A stretch of DNA of 64,000 nucleotides from Flavobacterium sp. (GTDB lineage Bacteria; Bacteroidota; Bacteroidia; Flavobacteriales; Flavobacteriaceae), in contig NZ_JANXTI010000026.1 in assembly GCF_025352425.1 (NCBI RefSeq), positions 1 through 64,000 of the forward strand, in the 5' to 3' direction. The notes under the pieces were generated by a model. It had not been told where the DNA came from. It worked only from the letters and a program-made list of their open reading frames with translations, and ran no database searches. Position 1 is the first letter of the stretch. Each line of letters starts with the position of its first letter. Below, piece after piece: positions 53,289 through 62,884 of the stretch. Both the position numbers and the translations under genes were made by a program.

Positions 53289-53732
53289 TTAATTTCTTCT
53301 GGAGGCAAAAAACCGAAGCATCAACTCCGAACACTCTTTAGCCAAAACGCCCTGAATTACCTGAGTTTTTGGATGGATTGTGGTGCCAAGATTTTGATAG
53401 CCCCGTTGTTCGTCCGAAGCACCAAAAACTATCTTTGAAATCTGGCTCCAGTACAAAGCTCCCGCGCACATTTGGCAAGGCTCGACCGTCACATAAAGGG
53501 TGCATCCTTTTAAATATTTTCCCCCTATGAAATTCGCCGCCGAAGTAATGGCCTGCATTTCGGCATGAGCCGTAACATCATTGAGCATTTCGGTCAGGTT
53601 GTGTGTCCGCGCAATGATTTTATTGTCGATCACAATTACAGCTCCAATTGGAATTTCCCCTTTTTCAAAAGCGAGTTCCGCTTCCTGCAAAGCTTTCTTC
53701 ATAAAGTATTCGTCGTTGAAAGGGTTTTCCAT
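53289..53732 (-). CDS. tadA: tRNA-specific adenosine deaminase
   Basis: 147 residues from ATG 53732 (MENPFNDEYFMKKALQEAEL). Zinc motifs HAEMQ near 60 and PCQMCAGAL near 91 are those of TadA/CDA enzymes. TadA makes inosine at the tRNA-Arg wobble position. The 5' side faces dxs, transcribed the other way, 37 bases distant. Confidence 0.93.
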   Translation of the reverse strand: MENPFNDEYFMKKALQEAELAFEKGEIPIGAVIVIDNKIIARTHNLTEMLNDVTAHAEMQAITSAANFIGGKYLKGCTLYVTVEPCQMCAGALYWSQISKIVFGASDEQRGYQNLGTTIHPKTQVIQGVLAKECSELMLRFFASRRN

Positions 53733-53769
53733 AAAACAAAAATACAATTTCAATTCGTACATTTGCCTT

Positions 53770-55569
53770 ATGTCAAAAAAATTGCTTGAACACATTGTCA
53801 TTCCCGCTGACCTGAGAAAACTGGACGTTTCACAATTGCCACAATTGGCAAAAGAACTGCGCGATTTTATTATTGATATCGTATCGGTAAAAGAAGGGCA
53901 TCTTGGCGCATCGCTTGGTGTGGTTGAGTTAACGATTGCCTTGCATTACGTTTTTGACACACCAAATGATTTGTTGGTTTGGGATGTTGGCCATCAGGCT
54001 TATGGACATAAAATCTTAACCGAACGCAGAAAAAAGTTTGACACTAATCGACAACTTGGCGGAATTTCCGGTTTCCCAAAGCGTAGTGAAAGTGTATATG
54101 ATACTTTTGGCGTTGGACATTCCTCTACCTCTATTTCAGCTGCTTTGGGAATGGCGATAGCTTCTCAGTTAAAAGACGAAATAAAACACCATATTGCGGT
54201 GATTGGCGATGCTTCGATTGCCAGCGGAATTGCTTTTGAAGGATTGAATCACGCGGGCGTTACTGATGCAAATTTGCTAATCATCCTTAATGACAACGCT
54301 ATCGGAATCGACCCAAGTGTTGGTGCGTTAAAAAATTATCTGACTGCAGTCAAAGAAGGAAAGAATCCAAAACAAAACAATATAATCAAGTCGTTGAATA
54401 TTGATTATTCAGGTCCGATTGACGGGCATGATATTGGAGGTTTAATCAGCGAACTAGAGCGTTTGAAAAAAGTAAAAGGGCCAAAGTTCCTCCACATCGT
54501 TACTACTAAAGGCAAAGGTTTACAACAAGCTGAAGAAGACCAAGTGAAATACCACGCGCCGGGAAAATTTGATGCTTCAACAGGAGAATTAATCAAAGCG
54601 TCTACTGAAAATTTAGCTCCTAAATTCCAGGACGTTTTTGGTTTAACATTAGTAGAATTAGCTAAAAACAATCCAAAGATTATCGGTATTACTCCTGCAA
54701 TGCCAAGCGGAAGTTCTATGAAATTTATGATGAATGCCTTTCCGAAAAGGGCTTTTGATGTTGGCATCGCCGAGCAACATGCGGTAACACTTTCCGCCGG
54801 AATGGCAACTCAGGGAATGGTTGTTTTTTGTAACATATATTCCACTTTTTTACAACGCGCCTATGACCAGGTGATACATGATGTAGCGTTGCAAAATCTG
54901 CCGGTAATTTTCTGTTTAGACCGCGCCGGTTTGGTTGGAGAAGATGGGGCTACACATCACGGTGTTTTTGATTTAGCGTATTTAAGATGCATTCCGAATA
55001 TGATTATTTATGCGCCAAAAGACGAAACCGAATTGCAGAATATTTTATTCACGGCTTCTCTGGGATTAAAAAATCCTATTGCCATTCGGTATCCCCGTGG
55101 GAGAGGCAAAAATACAGATTGGAAATTCCCGTCCGACTTTCAAAAGATAGAAATTGGAAAATCTAAAAAACTTAAAAAAGGGAAAATTGTTGCCATTCTT
55201 TCTACAGGAACTATAGCCGATAATGTTACCCAAGCATTAAATGGTATTGAAGATGAAGGTCATTTTGCGCATTATCATTTTGGTTTTGTAAAACCGCTAG
55301 ACGAAAAGAAACTGCATAAAATCTGTGATAAATTTTCGACCATCATTACTGTTGAAGATGGTGTTACCACCGGTGGTTTTGGAAGTGCAGTTTTAGAATT
55401 TTCTGCTAAAAATGATTATGTCAACGAAATCTTCCTTTGTGGTGTTCCCGATTATTTTATCGAACACGGAACCGTTGATGAACTACAGCAATTTTGCAAC
55501 ATAGATGTTGATGGTTTACGCTCACTTTTTTCAGGCTTGCTTGAGGAAGAAGAGGAAGATGAAGATTAA
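53770..55569 (+). CDS. dxs: 1-deoxy-D-xylulose-5-phosphate synthase
   Basis: 599 residues from ATG 53770 (MSKKLLEHIVIPADLRKLDV); the longer frame upstream runs antisense through tadA. Dxs joins pyruvate and glyceraldehyde-3-phosphate for the MEP isoprenoid route. Signatures: GHLGASLGVVELTIALHYVF, TPP/Mg site GDASIASGIAFEGLNHAG...NDNAIGI, and the transketolase middle domain IAEQHAVTLSAGMA. A run of Glu/Asp ends the protein. The gene overlaps dgt by four bases tail to tail. Confidence 0.94.
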   Translation: MSKKLLEHIVIPADLRKLDVSQLPQLAKELRDFIIDIVSVKEGHLGASLGVVELTIALHYVFDTPNDLLVWDVGHQAYGHKILTERRKKFDTNRQLGGISGFPKRSESVYDTFGVGHSSTSISAALGMAIASQLKDEIKHHIAVIGDASIASGIAFEGLNHAGVTDANLLIILNDNAIGIDPSVGALKNYLTAVKEGKNPKQNNIIKSLNIDYSGPIDGHDIGGLISELERLKKVKGPKFLHIVTTKGKGLQQAEEDQVKYHAPGKFDASTGELIKASTENLAPKFQDVFGLTLVELAKNNPKIIGITPAMPSGSSMKFMMNAFPKRAFDVGIAEQHAVTLSAGMATQGMVVFCNIYSTFLQRAYDQVIHDVALQNLPVIFCLDRAGLVGEDGATHHGVFDLAYLRCIPNMIIYAPKDETELQNILFTASLGLKNPIAIRYPRGRGKNTDWKFPSDFQKIEIGKSKKLKKGKIVAILSTGTIADNVTQALNGIEDEGHFAHYHFGFVKPLDEKKLHKICDKFSTIITVEDGVTTGGFGSAVLEFSAKNDYVNEIFLCGVPDYFIEHGTVDELQQFCNIDVDGLRSLFSGLLEEEEEDED

Positions 55570-56900
55570 GCTGTTACAATCTTGTTATACAATACCGCTT
55601 TTCCATCCGTTAACATAGAGATGAAATGACAGATATGCAGTAATCGGTCGTACAAACTTTCCTTTTCCAAGTGGTGTTTCTCCGGCAAGATTTTCAATAG
55701 TAATTTATCGTAATTGGTGGCTTTCCCTTCGTGATTGTTGTTGTATGCCGTGATGAATTTGTCCAGTAAATTATTAATAATCTGATAACCCGAAAGTTCT
55801 TTTTCAATGACTTCCCGACTTTGGTAAATGTTCTTTACGCTCAATTTGATGATATCATCCATTTGCGCTTTGTACTTGCTTTTGTCCGTCAGCGCAAAAT
55901 GAAATTCGCCTTTAAGAATGGCTTCTTCGTTTTCGATAAAAACTTTCACAGCGTCATTGATAAGATTTCCAATTGCAAGCGCACGCAGATAACTAATGCG
56001 GTCTTCTTTTGTTGTCAACGTTTGGTATTTGGCGGTGTCAATGGTGTCTTTTACCAATTTGATTAAATATTCTAACGCATAATCTTCCGAAACCAAACCA
56101 AGGTTAATACCATCTTCAAAGTCAATAATGGTGTAGCAGATATCATCGGCAGCCTCTACTAAAAATGCCAAAGGATGCCGCTCAAAACCAATATCATTTC
56201 CTGTCTTATTCGAAATCATTCCCAATTCGGAAGCAACTTCCTTAAAGAAATCCTTATCGGACTGGAAGAAACCATATTTTTTATCTGATATGTTTTTTGT
56301 TGGTTTTTTGGGTAAACTTTCTTTTGGATATTTCATAAACGCTCCCAAAACCGCATAGGTCAAACGCAAACTTCCTTCAATTCCGGGGCGCGAACTTGAA
56401 AGCACAGAAAAGCCATTGGCATTGCCTTCAAAATCGATTAAATCCTGCCATTGTTTATCGGTCAGCCGGTCTTTATATTGTTGTCCTTTCCCGATGGAGA
56501 AATATTCGCCAATCGCTTTTTCACCCGAATGTCCGAAAGGTGGATTGCCAATATCGTGGGCTAAGGATGCCGCTGCGACTATGGCGCCAAAATCGTTCAT
56601 ATGATAACCATGAATTTCCTGTAGATGCGGGTATTTTTCAAGAATTTTTTTACCAACTAATCTTCCTATTGAACGCCCCACTACAGAAACTTCCAAACTG
56701 TGTGTCAAGCGAGTATGGACAAAATCAGTTTTCGAAAGCGGAATCACCTGGGTTTTATCTTGTAAGCTTCGAAACGCGGACGAGAAAATAATCCGGTCAT
56801 AATCGACTTCAAAGCCCAAACGGGTATCGTCCTGTTCTGCGCGTAAACGTTTGCTGGTGTCGCCCTGACGTTTTAAAGATAAAAGTTGTTCCCAGTTCAT
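55566..56900 (-). CDS. dgt: Deoxyguanosine triphosphate triphosphohydrolase
   Basis: 444 residues. The HD-domain residues are in LTHSLEVSVVGRSIG near 65 and AASLAHDIGNPPFGHSGEKA near 113, and the DICYTIIDFEDG motif near 253 completes the metal site. Dgt cleaves dGTP to deoxyguanosine and triphosphate and so tunes dNTP pools. It starts a leftward run of small genes only loosely spaced. Confidence 0.94.
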   Translation of the reverse strand: MNWEQLLSLKRQGDTSKRLRAEQDDTRLGFEVDYDRIIFSSAFRSLQDKTQVIPLSKTDFVHTRLTHSLEVSVVGRSIGRLVGKKILEKYPHLQEIHGYHMNDFGAIVAAASLAHDIGNPPFGHSGEKAIGEYFSIGKGQQYKDRLTDKQWQDLIDFEGNANGFSVLSSSRPGIEGSLRLTYAVLGAFMKYPKESLPKKPTKNISDKKYGFFQSDKDFFKEVASELGMISNKTGNDIGFERHPLAFLVEAADDICYTIIDFEDGINLGLVSEDYALEYLIKLVKDTIDTAKYQTLTTKEDRISYLRALAIGNLINDAVKVFIENEEAILKGEFHFALTDKSKYKAQMDDIIKLSVKNIYQSREVIEKELSGYQIINNLLDKFITAYNNNHEGKATNYDKLLLKILPEKHHLEKESLYDRLLHICHFISMLTDGKAVLYNKIVTA

Positions 56901-56941
56901 TGAAATTTTAGATTTGAAATTTTAGATACACGAATATAGTG

Positions 56942-57391
56942 TTATTTTAAATTTTTCTTCATGCAGACACTGCTTTCCACACCAATATATTGTCCATAAT
57001 TCGGGATGCGCTTATAGCCTGATTTTTTATACAAGGCAATCGCACTTTCAAGGCGGATGGAAGTTTCCAAGATACAGAAATCATAACTTTCGGCTTTCGC
57101 CCAATTTTCTAATTCATTTAAAATCGCTACCGCAATACCTTTTCCGCGTTGTTCGGTTAACACAAACATCCGTTTGATTTCGGCAACCTTAGGTTCATAT
57201 TCTTTAAACGCACCACAACCGAGAGCCTTTTCGTTTTCATAATACACGATAACATGTTCTAGATAAATTTGGTTGTATTGTGCAAAAAAATCCTTTTCAT
57301 CACCATCAATATCGACGAGATATTCATCAAAAAGCCGGGTAAGATTTTTAAAGTCCGGATTGTCTGAAGTGGTTTTTTGAATTGAAATCAT
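56942..57391 (-). CDS. GNAT family N-acetyltransferase
   Basis: 149 residues. The acetyl-CoA loop is RMFVLTEQRGKGIAVAILNE (Q/R-x-x-G-x-G/A), with LETSIRLESAIALYKKSGYK near 105 as the second conserved block. The substrate cannot be inferred. It lies 9 bases downstream of the RDD gene. Confidence 0.9.
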   Translation of the reverse strand: MISIQKTTSDNPDFKNLTRLFDEYLVDIDGDEKDFFAQYNQIYLEHVIVYYENEKALGCGAFKEYEPKVAEIKRMFVLTEQRGKGIAVAILNELENWAKAESYDFCILETSIRLESAIALYKKSGYKRIPNYGQYIGVESSVCMKKNLK

Positions 57392-57400
57392 GACTTAATT

Positions 57401-57886
57401 TTATAAGGAATAAAATTGTTTCTTTTTTTCCTCTAACAATATCTTATTAACCACATAGGTTTTTGAAATGCTATCGTGCCAACCACGACAAGGCATTCCC
57501 AAAAAAGAAAATATCTCAAACGGAATCAACCTGCATAATGTGCGCACCAAAATCTGTTCATGATTTGGCTTTTCTCCGTTCTCATCCACCACTATAGTTT
57601 GGGTTATAAATTTGCCGACTGTCCTGGCAAAGAAGATTTCAAAAACATTGTAATAAAACAAAGCTATGCAGGTAACAAAAGTGTATTGTGCAATATCGTT
57701 TTTTACAAAATTACCCATGAAATCCTTATTTCCATTAGACTCGGCTATCACGGCAGCAATGCTGAATGCGATAATAAATAGGAACAATTGCGCAATATAA
57801 TCCATCAGTAAGTTAAGAAAACGCTGGCTATGCGATGCCAAGATTTCGGCTGTTACAATGAACTTTTTTTGGTTTTTTTCTTCCAT
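57401..57886 (-). CDS. RDD family membrane protein
   Basis: 161 residues with three hydrophobic stretches (about 25-48, 65-90 and a weaker third). The RDD pattern is seen in SQRFLNLLMDYIAQLFLFII near 17 and the FFARTVGKFITQTIVVDENG segment near 108. The family is poorly understood, and some members affect ion transport. It is in a cluster with the GNAT gene and the 74-residue gene. Confidence 0.85.
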   Translation of the reverse strand: MEEKNQKKFIVTAEILASHSQRFLNLLMDYIAQLFLFIIAFSIAAVIAESNGNKDFMGNFVKNDIAQYTFVTCIALFYYNVFEIFFARTVGKFITQTIVVDENGEKPNHEQILVRTLCRLIPFEIFSFLGMPCRGWHDSISKTYVVNKILLEEKKKQFYSL

Positions 57887-57891
57887 AATGG

Positions 57892-58116
57892 CTATTCCTT
57901 TTGGTTTGCCAAAAAGAAATTTCGCGATTTTTTTGGGTATTGATTATAGCTTTTATCGCTCGGATTGGCAATCACGGTTTTGATATTGATTTCGTCTCCA
58001 AGTTTGAAACCAGCTTCGGTATATTTATAATCCAAAAGATATTCGCCGCAAAAATAATTGCCGTCGTTATCTTTTTCAATGATTCCTGTGTAGACTCCTT
58101 TTTTTTCTTTTGACAT
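57892..58116 (-). CDS. Hypothetical small protein
   Basis: 74 residues, MSKEKKGVYTGIIEKDNDGN at the start, with two beta strands (YFCGEYLLDYKYTEAGFKLG) and a basic C terminus. It lies 5 bases before RDD, so it is likely a real gene in the same transcript. The pattern resembles a small OB or SH3-like barrel, but no family is recognised. Confidence 0.65.
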   Translation of the reverse strand: MSKEKKGVYTGIIEKDNDGNYFCGEYLLDYKYTEAGFKLGDEINIKTVIANPSDKSYNQYPKKSRNFFLANQKE

Positions 58117-58130
58117 GGTATTTGTTTTTT

Positions 58131-58272
58131 TAGCCCCGATTACCTCACAAGGCTTATATTTTAAATTCGTGTTCGGTCAGTTCGCTTCGCTCGTGTGTAG
58201 TGGCATCCTTTAACCTCTCAGGTTTTTAAAACCTGAGAGGTTAAAGATATAGCTAAAAGCGGGATTAGCTTC
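58131..58272 (+). repeat. Dispersed TAGCCCCGAT repeat, copy C
   Basis: Begins TAGCCCCGATTACC and ends AAAGCGGGATTAGCTTC. A perfect palindrome, AACCTCTCAGGTTTT with its complement (58212-58241), sits inside it. It fills the nrdA-downstream gap. Confidence 0.85.
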
Positions 58273-58338
58273 TAAAAATCGAAACAGCCATCAATGACAG
58301 CTGTTTCTTTATTCTATTTTCTTTATTCTATTTTCTAA

Positions 58339-60759
58339 TTACGACCCACACATTTCACAATCATCCGGACCGGCATTTCTCGCCTGCTCCACCATTGCTT
58401 TGAAATCTTCGGCAGTCATTTCGCCCGTTTCATTTGGCGCTACAACTTCTACTGCTACCGGTTCGGCAACTTGTGCTGTTGGTTCTGCTTTTTTGTCGTT
58501 GTTTAATGTGAACTTGATAGCGTCAACGGCTGACTTGGTTCTCAAATAGTACATCCCGGTTTTCAATCCACTTTGCCAGGCGTAGAAATGCATTGATGTT
58601 AATTTCGCGTAGTTGGCATCCTGCATAAACAAGTTCAGCGATTGGGACTGGTCAATGAAATATCCTCTGTGACGCGACATATCGATAATGTCTTTCATCG
58701 ACATTTCCCAAACGGTTTTGTACAATTCTTTCAAGTCTTGTGGAATATCCAAATCCTGAACAGAACCATTGTTACGCATCAATTGTTGTTTCAATTCTTC
58801 AGTCCAAAGTCCTTGTTTTACTAAGTCTTCCAGCAAATGTTTGTTCACTACAATGAATTCTCCTGATAATACACGACGTGTGTAAATGTTAGAAGTATAG
58901 GGCTCAAATGCTTCGTTGTTACCCAAAATTTGCGAAGTTGAAGCGGTTGGCATTGGCGCAACCAACAAGGAGTTTCTCACACCGTGTTCCATCACTTCTT
59001 TTCTTAGCGCTACCCAATCCCAACGACCGGAAAGTTCTTCGTCTTTGATGTTCCAAAGATTGTGCTGGAATTCTCCGTTTGCAATTGGCGAACCTTTGAA
59101 GGTAGAATATGGTCCTTCCGTTTTTGCTTCTTCCATAGATGCTGTAACAGCAGCAAAATATAAGGTTTCAAAAATTTCCTGATTTAGCTTTTTAGCTTCA
59201 TCACTGGTGAAAGGCATCCTCAACAAGATAAAAGCATCAGCTAAGCCTTGTACACCCAATCCAACCGGACGGTGACGCATGTTTGAGTTTTCCGCTTCCG
59301 GTACCGGATAGTAATTTCTGTCGATTACACGGTTTAGGTTTCGGGTTACACGTTTGGTAACGTTGTATAATAACTGGTGGTTGAATTCTCCGTTTTCCAC
59401 AAACATTGGCAGCGAAATTGAGGCAAGGTTACATACAGCAACTTCGTCAGGAGCAGTATACTCCATGATTTCGGTACAAAGGTTTGACGAACGGATGGTT
59501 CCCAAATTCTTTTGGTTAGATTTTCTGTTTGCTGCATCCTTATACAACATGTATGGCGTTCCTGTTTCGATTTGAGATTCGAGGATTTTCTCCCAAAGCT
59601 CGCGCGCTTTTATTGTTTTTCTTCCTTTTCCTTTTTCTTCGTAGGAAGTATATAATGCTTCAAATTCTTCTCCGTAAACATCGCACAATCCCGGACATTC
59701 ATTTGGACACATTAACGTCCAGGTTGTATCTTCCTGCACACGTTTCATGAATAAATCGGAGGTCCACATTGCGAAGAATAAATCCCTTGCGCGCATTTCC
59801 TCTTTTCCGGTATTCTTTTTCAAATCCAAAAATTCGAAAATATCAGCATGCCATGTTTCCAGATAAATAGCAAAACTTCCTTTACGTTTTCCGCCACCTT
59901 GGTCTACGTAACGTGCGGTGTCATTAAAAACTCGCAACATCGGAACGATTCCGTTTGAGGTTCCGTTGGTGCCTCGAATATAGGAACCTGTTGCACGAAC
60001 GTTGTGGATTGACAATCCAATTCCACCAGCCGATTGCGAGATTTTAGCGGTTTGTTTTAGCGTATCGTAAATTCCGTCAATACTGTCGTCCTTCATTGTC
60101 AAAAGGAAACATGAAGACATTTGTGGTTTTGGTGTTCCGGCGTTAAACAAGGTTGGCGTGGCATGCGTAAAGAACTTTTTCGACATCAAATCGTAGGTTT
60201 CGATTACAGATTCCATATCGTTTAAGTGAATTCCAACAGCAACACGCATCAACATGTGTTGCGGACGCTCAACTATTTTACCGTTGATTTTTAACAAATA
60301 CGAACGTTCTAAGGTTTTGAAACCAAAGTAATCGTAGTTGAAATCACGGTTGTAAATGATATGTGAATTTAAATATTCGGCGTTTGTCTGAATAGCGTCA
60401 TGCACTTCTTCAGACAATAATGGTGCTTTTTGATTGGTTCTCGGATTTACATAAAAGTACATTTCCTTCATGGTTTCCGAGAAGGATTTATTGGTGTTTT
60501 TATGCAAGTTTGAAATCGCAATACGCGCTGCTAATTGTGCATAATCCGGATGTGCAATTGTCATTGAAGCGGCAGTTTCTGCTGCTAAATTGTCAAGTTC
60601 TGAAGTAGTTACGCCATCATATAATCCTTCTATTACACGCATGGTTACTTTTACAGCGTCGACCAAATCGTTCAATCCGTAACATAATTTTTTAATTCTG
60701 TCCGTGATTTTGTCGAACATTACCGGCTCTTTGTGTCCGTCTCTTTTAACTACATACAT
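58339..60759 (-). CDS. nrdA: Ribonucleoside-diphosphate reductase, alpha subunit
   Basis: 806 residues. The N-terminal ATP cone is [20 protein letters not shown]. The catalytic region has [48 protein letters not shown] and [19 protein letters not shown]. The C-terminal CEMCGS holds the redox cysteine pair that reduces the active site. It makes dNDPs with NrdB. The gene follows nrdB, separated by 205 bases containing repeat copy D. Confidence 0.97.
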   Translation of the reverse strand: MYVVKRDGHKEPVMFDKITDRIKKLCYGLNDLVDAVKVTMRVIEGLYDGVTTSELDNLAAETAASMTIAHPDYAQLAARIAISNLHKNTNKSFSETMKEMYFYVNPRTNQKAPLLSEEVHDAIQTNAEYLNSHIIYNRDFNYDYFGFKTLERSYLLKINGKIVERPQHMLMRVAVGIHLNDMESVIETYDLMSKKFFTHATPTLFNAGTPKPQMSSCFLLTMKDDSIDGIYDTLKQTAKISQSAGGIGLSIHNVRATGSYIRGTNGTSNGIVPMLRVFNDTARYVDQGGGKRKGSFAIYLETWHADIFEFLDLKKNTGKEEMRARDLFFAMWTSDLFMKRVQEDTTWTLMCPNECPGLCDVYGEEFEALYTSYEEKGKGRKTIKARELWEKILESQIETGTPYMLYKDAANRKSNQKNLGTIRSSNLCTEIMEYTAPDEVAVCNLASISLPMFVENGEFNHQLLYNVTKRVTRNLNRVIDRNYYPVPEAENSNMRHRPVGLGVQGLADAFILLRMPFTSDEAKKLNQEIFETLYFAAVTASMEEAKTEGPYSTFKGSPIANGEFQHNLWNIKDEELSGRWDWVALRKEVMEHGVRNSLLVAPMPTASTSQILGNNEAFEPYTSNIYTRRVLSGEFIVVNKHLLEDLVKQGLWTEELKQQLMRNNGSVQDLDIPQDLKELYKTVWEMSMKDIIDMSRHRGYFIDQSQSLNLFMQDANYAKLTSMHFYAWQSGLKTGMYYLRTKSAVDAIKFTLNNDKKAEPTAQVAEPVAVEVVAPNETGEMTAEDFKAMVEQARNAGPDDCEMCGS

Positions 60760-60860
60760 AAGCTTGTTGGTTTTTTAAAAACAGAAAATCCCTTCGCTGT
60801 TTTTGGTTATTTGTAATTGGTTTTGTTTTGTACTAATTTCAAGTTCAGTTTCTTTTTTAG

Positions 60861-60937
60861 GAGCATATTCCCGCTTTTCATTACAATCTTTTACTTCGCT
60901 ACGCTTCGCAAAAGGATTTTCATTTCAATCGGGGCTA
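60861..60937 (-). repeat. Dispersed TAGCCCCGAT repeat, copy D
   Basis: Minus-strand reading: TAGCCCCGATTGAAATGAAA, a CCTTTTGCGAAGCG centre, and the end AAAGCGGGAATATGCTCC. It lies between nrdB and nrdA and would be in any nrdBA mRNA. Confidence 0.85.
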
Positions 60938-60964
60938 GGGTTTACCCGTCAAAGGCTATATGTT

Positions 60965-61942
60965 TTAGAAATCAGCGTCGAAACTGATTTTCCCTGATTC
61001 TGAATCGGTGTTCATTTCACCTGCTTTTTGGTATTCGGCTACACGTTTTTCGAAGAAATTGGTTTTTCCCTGAAGCGAAATCATGTCCATAAAATCAAAA
61101 GGATTCGTCGAGTTATACACTCTTTTGCATCCCAATTCAACCAGTAATCTATCCGCCACAAATTCTAAATATTGCGTCATTAGATTGGCGTTCATTCCTA
61201 TTAAACTTGCCGGAAGTGATTCGGTAATAAACTCCCGTTCGATGTCTAAAGCATCAGTAATGATTTCTGTAATTCTGGTTTTTGAAACTTTATTAACCAA
61301 GTGATGGTTGTGCAAATGCACGGCAAAATCGCAGTGTACGCCTTCATCACGCGAAATCAATTCGTTTGAAAAAGTCAAGCCCGGCATTAAGCCACGTTTC
61401 TTTAACCAGTAAATGGAGCAAAATGCGCCTGAGAAAAAGATTCCTTCAACAGCTGCAAAAGCAATAAGCCTTTCGGCGAACGAGTCAGAACTGATCCATT
61501 TTAACGCCCAATCAGCTTTTTTCTTAATCGCCGGAAATACTTCCAATGCGTTGAAAAGCTGGGCTTTTTCGGCTTCGTCTTTTACATACGTATCAATCAA
61601 AAGCGAATAAGTTTCGCTGTGGATGTTTTCCATCATGATTTGAAAACCATAGAAAAACTTGGCTTCAGGATATTGTACTTCGTTTACAAAATTCTCAGCC
61701 AGATTTTCATTTACAATTCCGTCAGAAGCAGCAAAAAAAGCTAAAATATGCTTGATGAAATATTTCTCATCACTATTTAACTTGTTGTTCCAATCGGACA
61801 AATCCTGATGCAGGTCGATTTCCTCTGCCGTCCAAAAGCTTGCCTCCATTTTTTTGTACCAATCCCAGATATCGTGATGTTTTATCGGGAAAATCACGAA
61901 GCGGTTTTTGTTTTCTTGTAAGATTGGTTCGATGTTGGCCAT
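60965..61942 (-). CDS. nrdB: Ribonucleoside-diphosphate reductase, beta subunit
   Basis: 325 residues of the ferritin-like radical-generating R2 protein. Recognisable parts: [20 protein letters not shown] near 30, [35 protein letters not shown] near 108, and [15 protein letters not shown] with EVHCDFA-type ligands near 192. I did not resolve which metal or radical type is used. No clear NrdR box is visible upstream. Confidence 0.95.
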   Translation of the reverse strand: MANIEPILQENKNRFVIFPIKHHDIWDWYKKMEASFWTAEEIDLHQDLSDWNNKLNSDEKYFIKHILAFFAASDGIVNENLAENFVNEVQYPEAKFFYGFQIMMENIHSETYSLLIDTYVKDEAEKAQLFNALEVFPAIKKKADWALKWISSDSFAERLIAFAAVEGIFFSGAFCSIYWLKKRGLMPGLTFSNELISRDEGVHCDFAVHLHNHHLVNKVSKTRITEIITDALDIEREFITESLPASLIGMNANLMTQYLEFVADRLLVELGCKRVYNSTNPFDFMDMISLQGKTNFFEKRVAEYQKAGEMNTDSESGKISFDADF

Positions 61943-62214
61943 TTTGAATTTATATTATGTGATTTTTTCTAATTGTGTATGTTACAAAGATTGACAAATG
62001 AAACGTAAAAAGAAAGTCAAACTTATTCACAATAGGCTTTAGTTTTTAACATTTAAACAAAATAATGTTAATAGTGCAGTTATTTTATTTAACTGATATA
62101 CAGTAAATTAAAAAATCTAAAATCCTTAAAATGCCCACAGGCAAAGAGAATGGTGAATTTTCTTATAACTAAATTTTAACATTTCGTCGCCGCTGAAAAA
62201 AAGATTTATTGACG
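61943..62214. other. Gene-free AT-rich stretch upstream of nrdB
   Basis: No open frame of note is present. The region carries the nrdB promoter side (TTATTCACAATAGG... TATATTATGTG) and a polypurine run next to the following terminator. No riboswitch pattern, repeat family member or NrdR-type ACACnATATnT pair was recognised. Confidence 0.5.
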
Positions 62215-62250
62215 CAAAAAAAAGAGCGGTTTTCCAGTAGAAAACCGCTC
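62215..62250 (-). terminator. Terminator of the PBCV-adaptor gene
   Basis: On the minus strand GAGCGGTTTT / AAAACCGCTC hairpin with T8 after it. Confidence 0.93.
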
Positions 62251-62274
62251 TTAGAAAAGTGCTTACATTATTTC

Positions 62275-62820
62275 TTATTTATCATCCGAAATATAGGTTT
62301 TATTACCGTTAGAGTTGATATAATATCTTCCTCCTCTTGGCCCAGTGTACACTTTTTTTCCGTTATAGTTTCCGGTAACTTTATCCGGAGTTCTTGGTGC
62401 TTTCTCGGTAGAAACTCTTTCTCTTATTACTTTCTTTGTTTTTGCTTCTGCTTTATTTGCAGCAGCCTTTGCTTTCCCTTCAGCCGATTTTTTTTGACCC
62501 ATTGCGGAAGCGTTATTTTCTTTCGCTTTGTAACGTTTGTCTACCGTTCCATCTTTCTTAAGCTTCACCGAACCCTTTGCCGGCTCTTTAAAACGTTTGT
62601 CAGGGGAACCGTCTTTTTTTGTTTTGGGTGCTTTTTCTTTAACTTCTTTCTTAGCTTTTACTTCTTCTTTTTTTGCTTTGGCTTTTGTTTCCTTAGCTTT
62701 CTTTTTTTTATCAGCTTTAGCTTTTTCGGTTTTAGCTTTAGCTTTTTTTTCTGTTGCTGTTTGAGCAAAAAATGTATTTGAGAAAACAAATACCATGCAT
62801 AATAAAATTAGTTTCTTCAT
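62275..62820 (-). CDS. Secreted Lys/Ala-rich protein with PBCV-basic-adaptor-like C terminus
   Basis: 181 residues from ATG 62820 (MKKLILLCMVFVFSNTFFAQ, a signal peptide). An in-frame TTG at 62829 would lengthen it by three residues. The middle is a charged Lys/Ala/Glu helix, followed by two KKDGTVDKRYK-type repeats (KKDGSPDKRFK and KKDGTVDKRYK). The end, NGKKVYTGPRGGRYYINSNG, matches the PBCV-specific basic adaptor pattern. Cell-envelope or DNA association is possible, but the role is unknown. Confidence 0.82.
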   Translation of the reverse strand: MKKLILLCMVFVFSNTFFAQTATEKKAKAKTEKAKADKKKKAKETKAKAKKEEVKAKKEVKEKAPKTKKDGSPDKRFKEPAKGSVKLKKDGTVDKRYKAKENNASAMGQKKSAEGKAKAAANKAEAKTKKVIRERVSTEKAPRTPDKVTGNYNGKKVYTGPRGGRYYINSNGNKTYISDDK

Positions 62821-62884
62821 GACTTTCAAAATTTTTAAATGAAATTAAAATTAATAATTTTTTCAACACAAAAAAAAATTATGG

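Noticed and set aside
53581-53769. Longer N terminus for dxs
   Set aside because: The extra 63 residues are antisense to tadA, and the family starts near MSKKLLEHI.
61943-62060. NrdR boxes upstream of nrdB
   Set aside because: No pair of ACACnATATnTnGnGT-like sites was recognisable.
62209-62781. Plus-strand 190-residue Phe/Ser/Cys-rich frame
   Set aside because: It is the antisense of the Lys/Ala-rich secreted protein, whose signal peptide, repeats and terminator support the minus strand.
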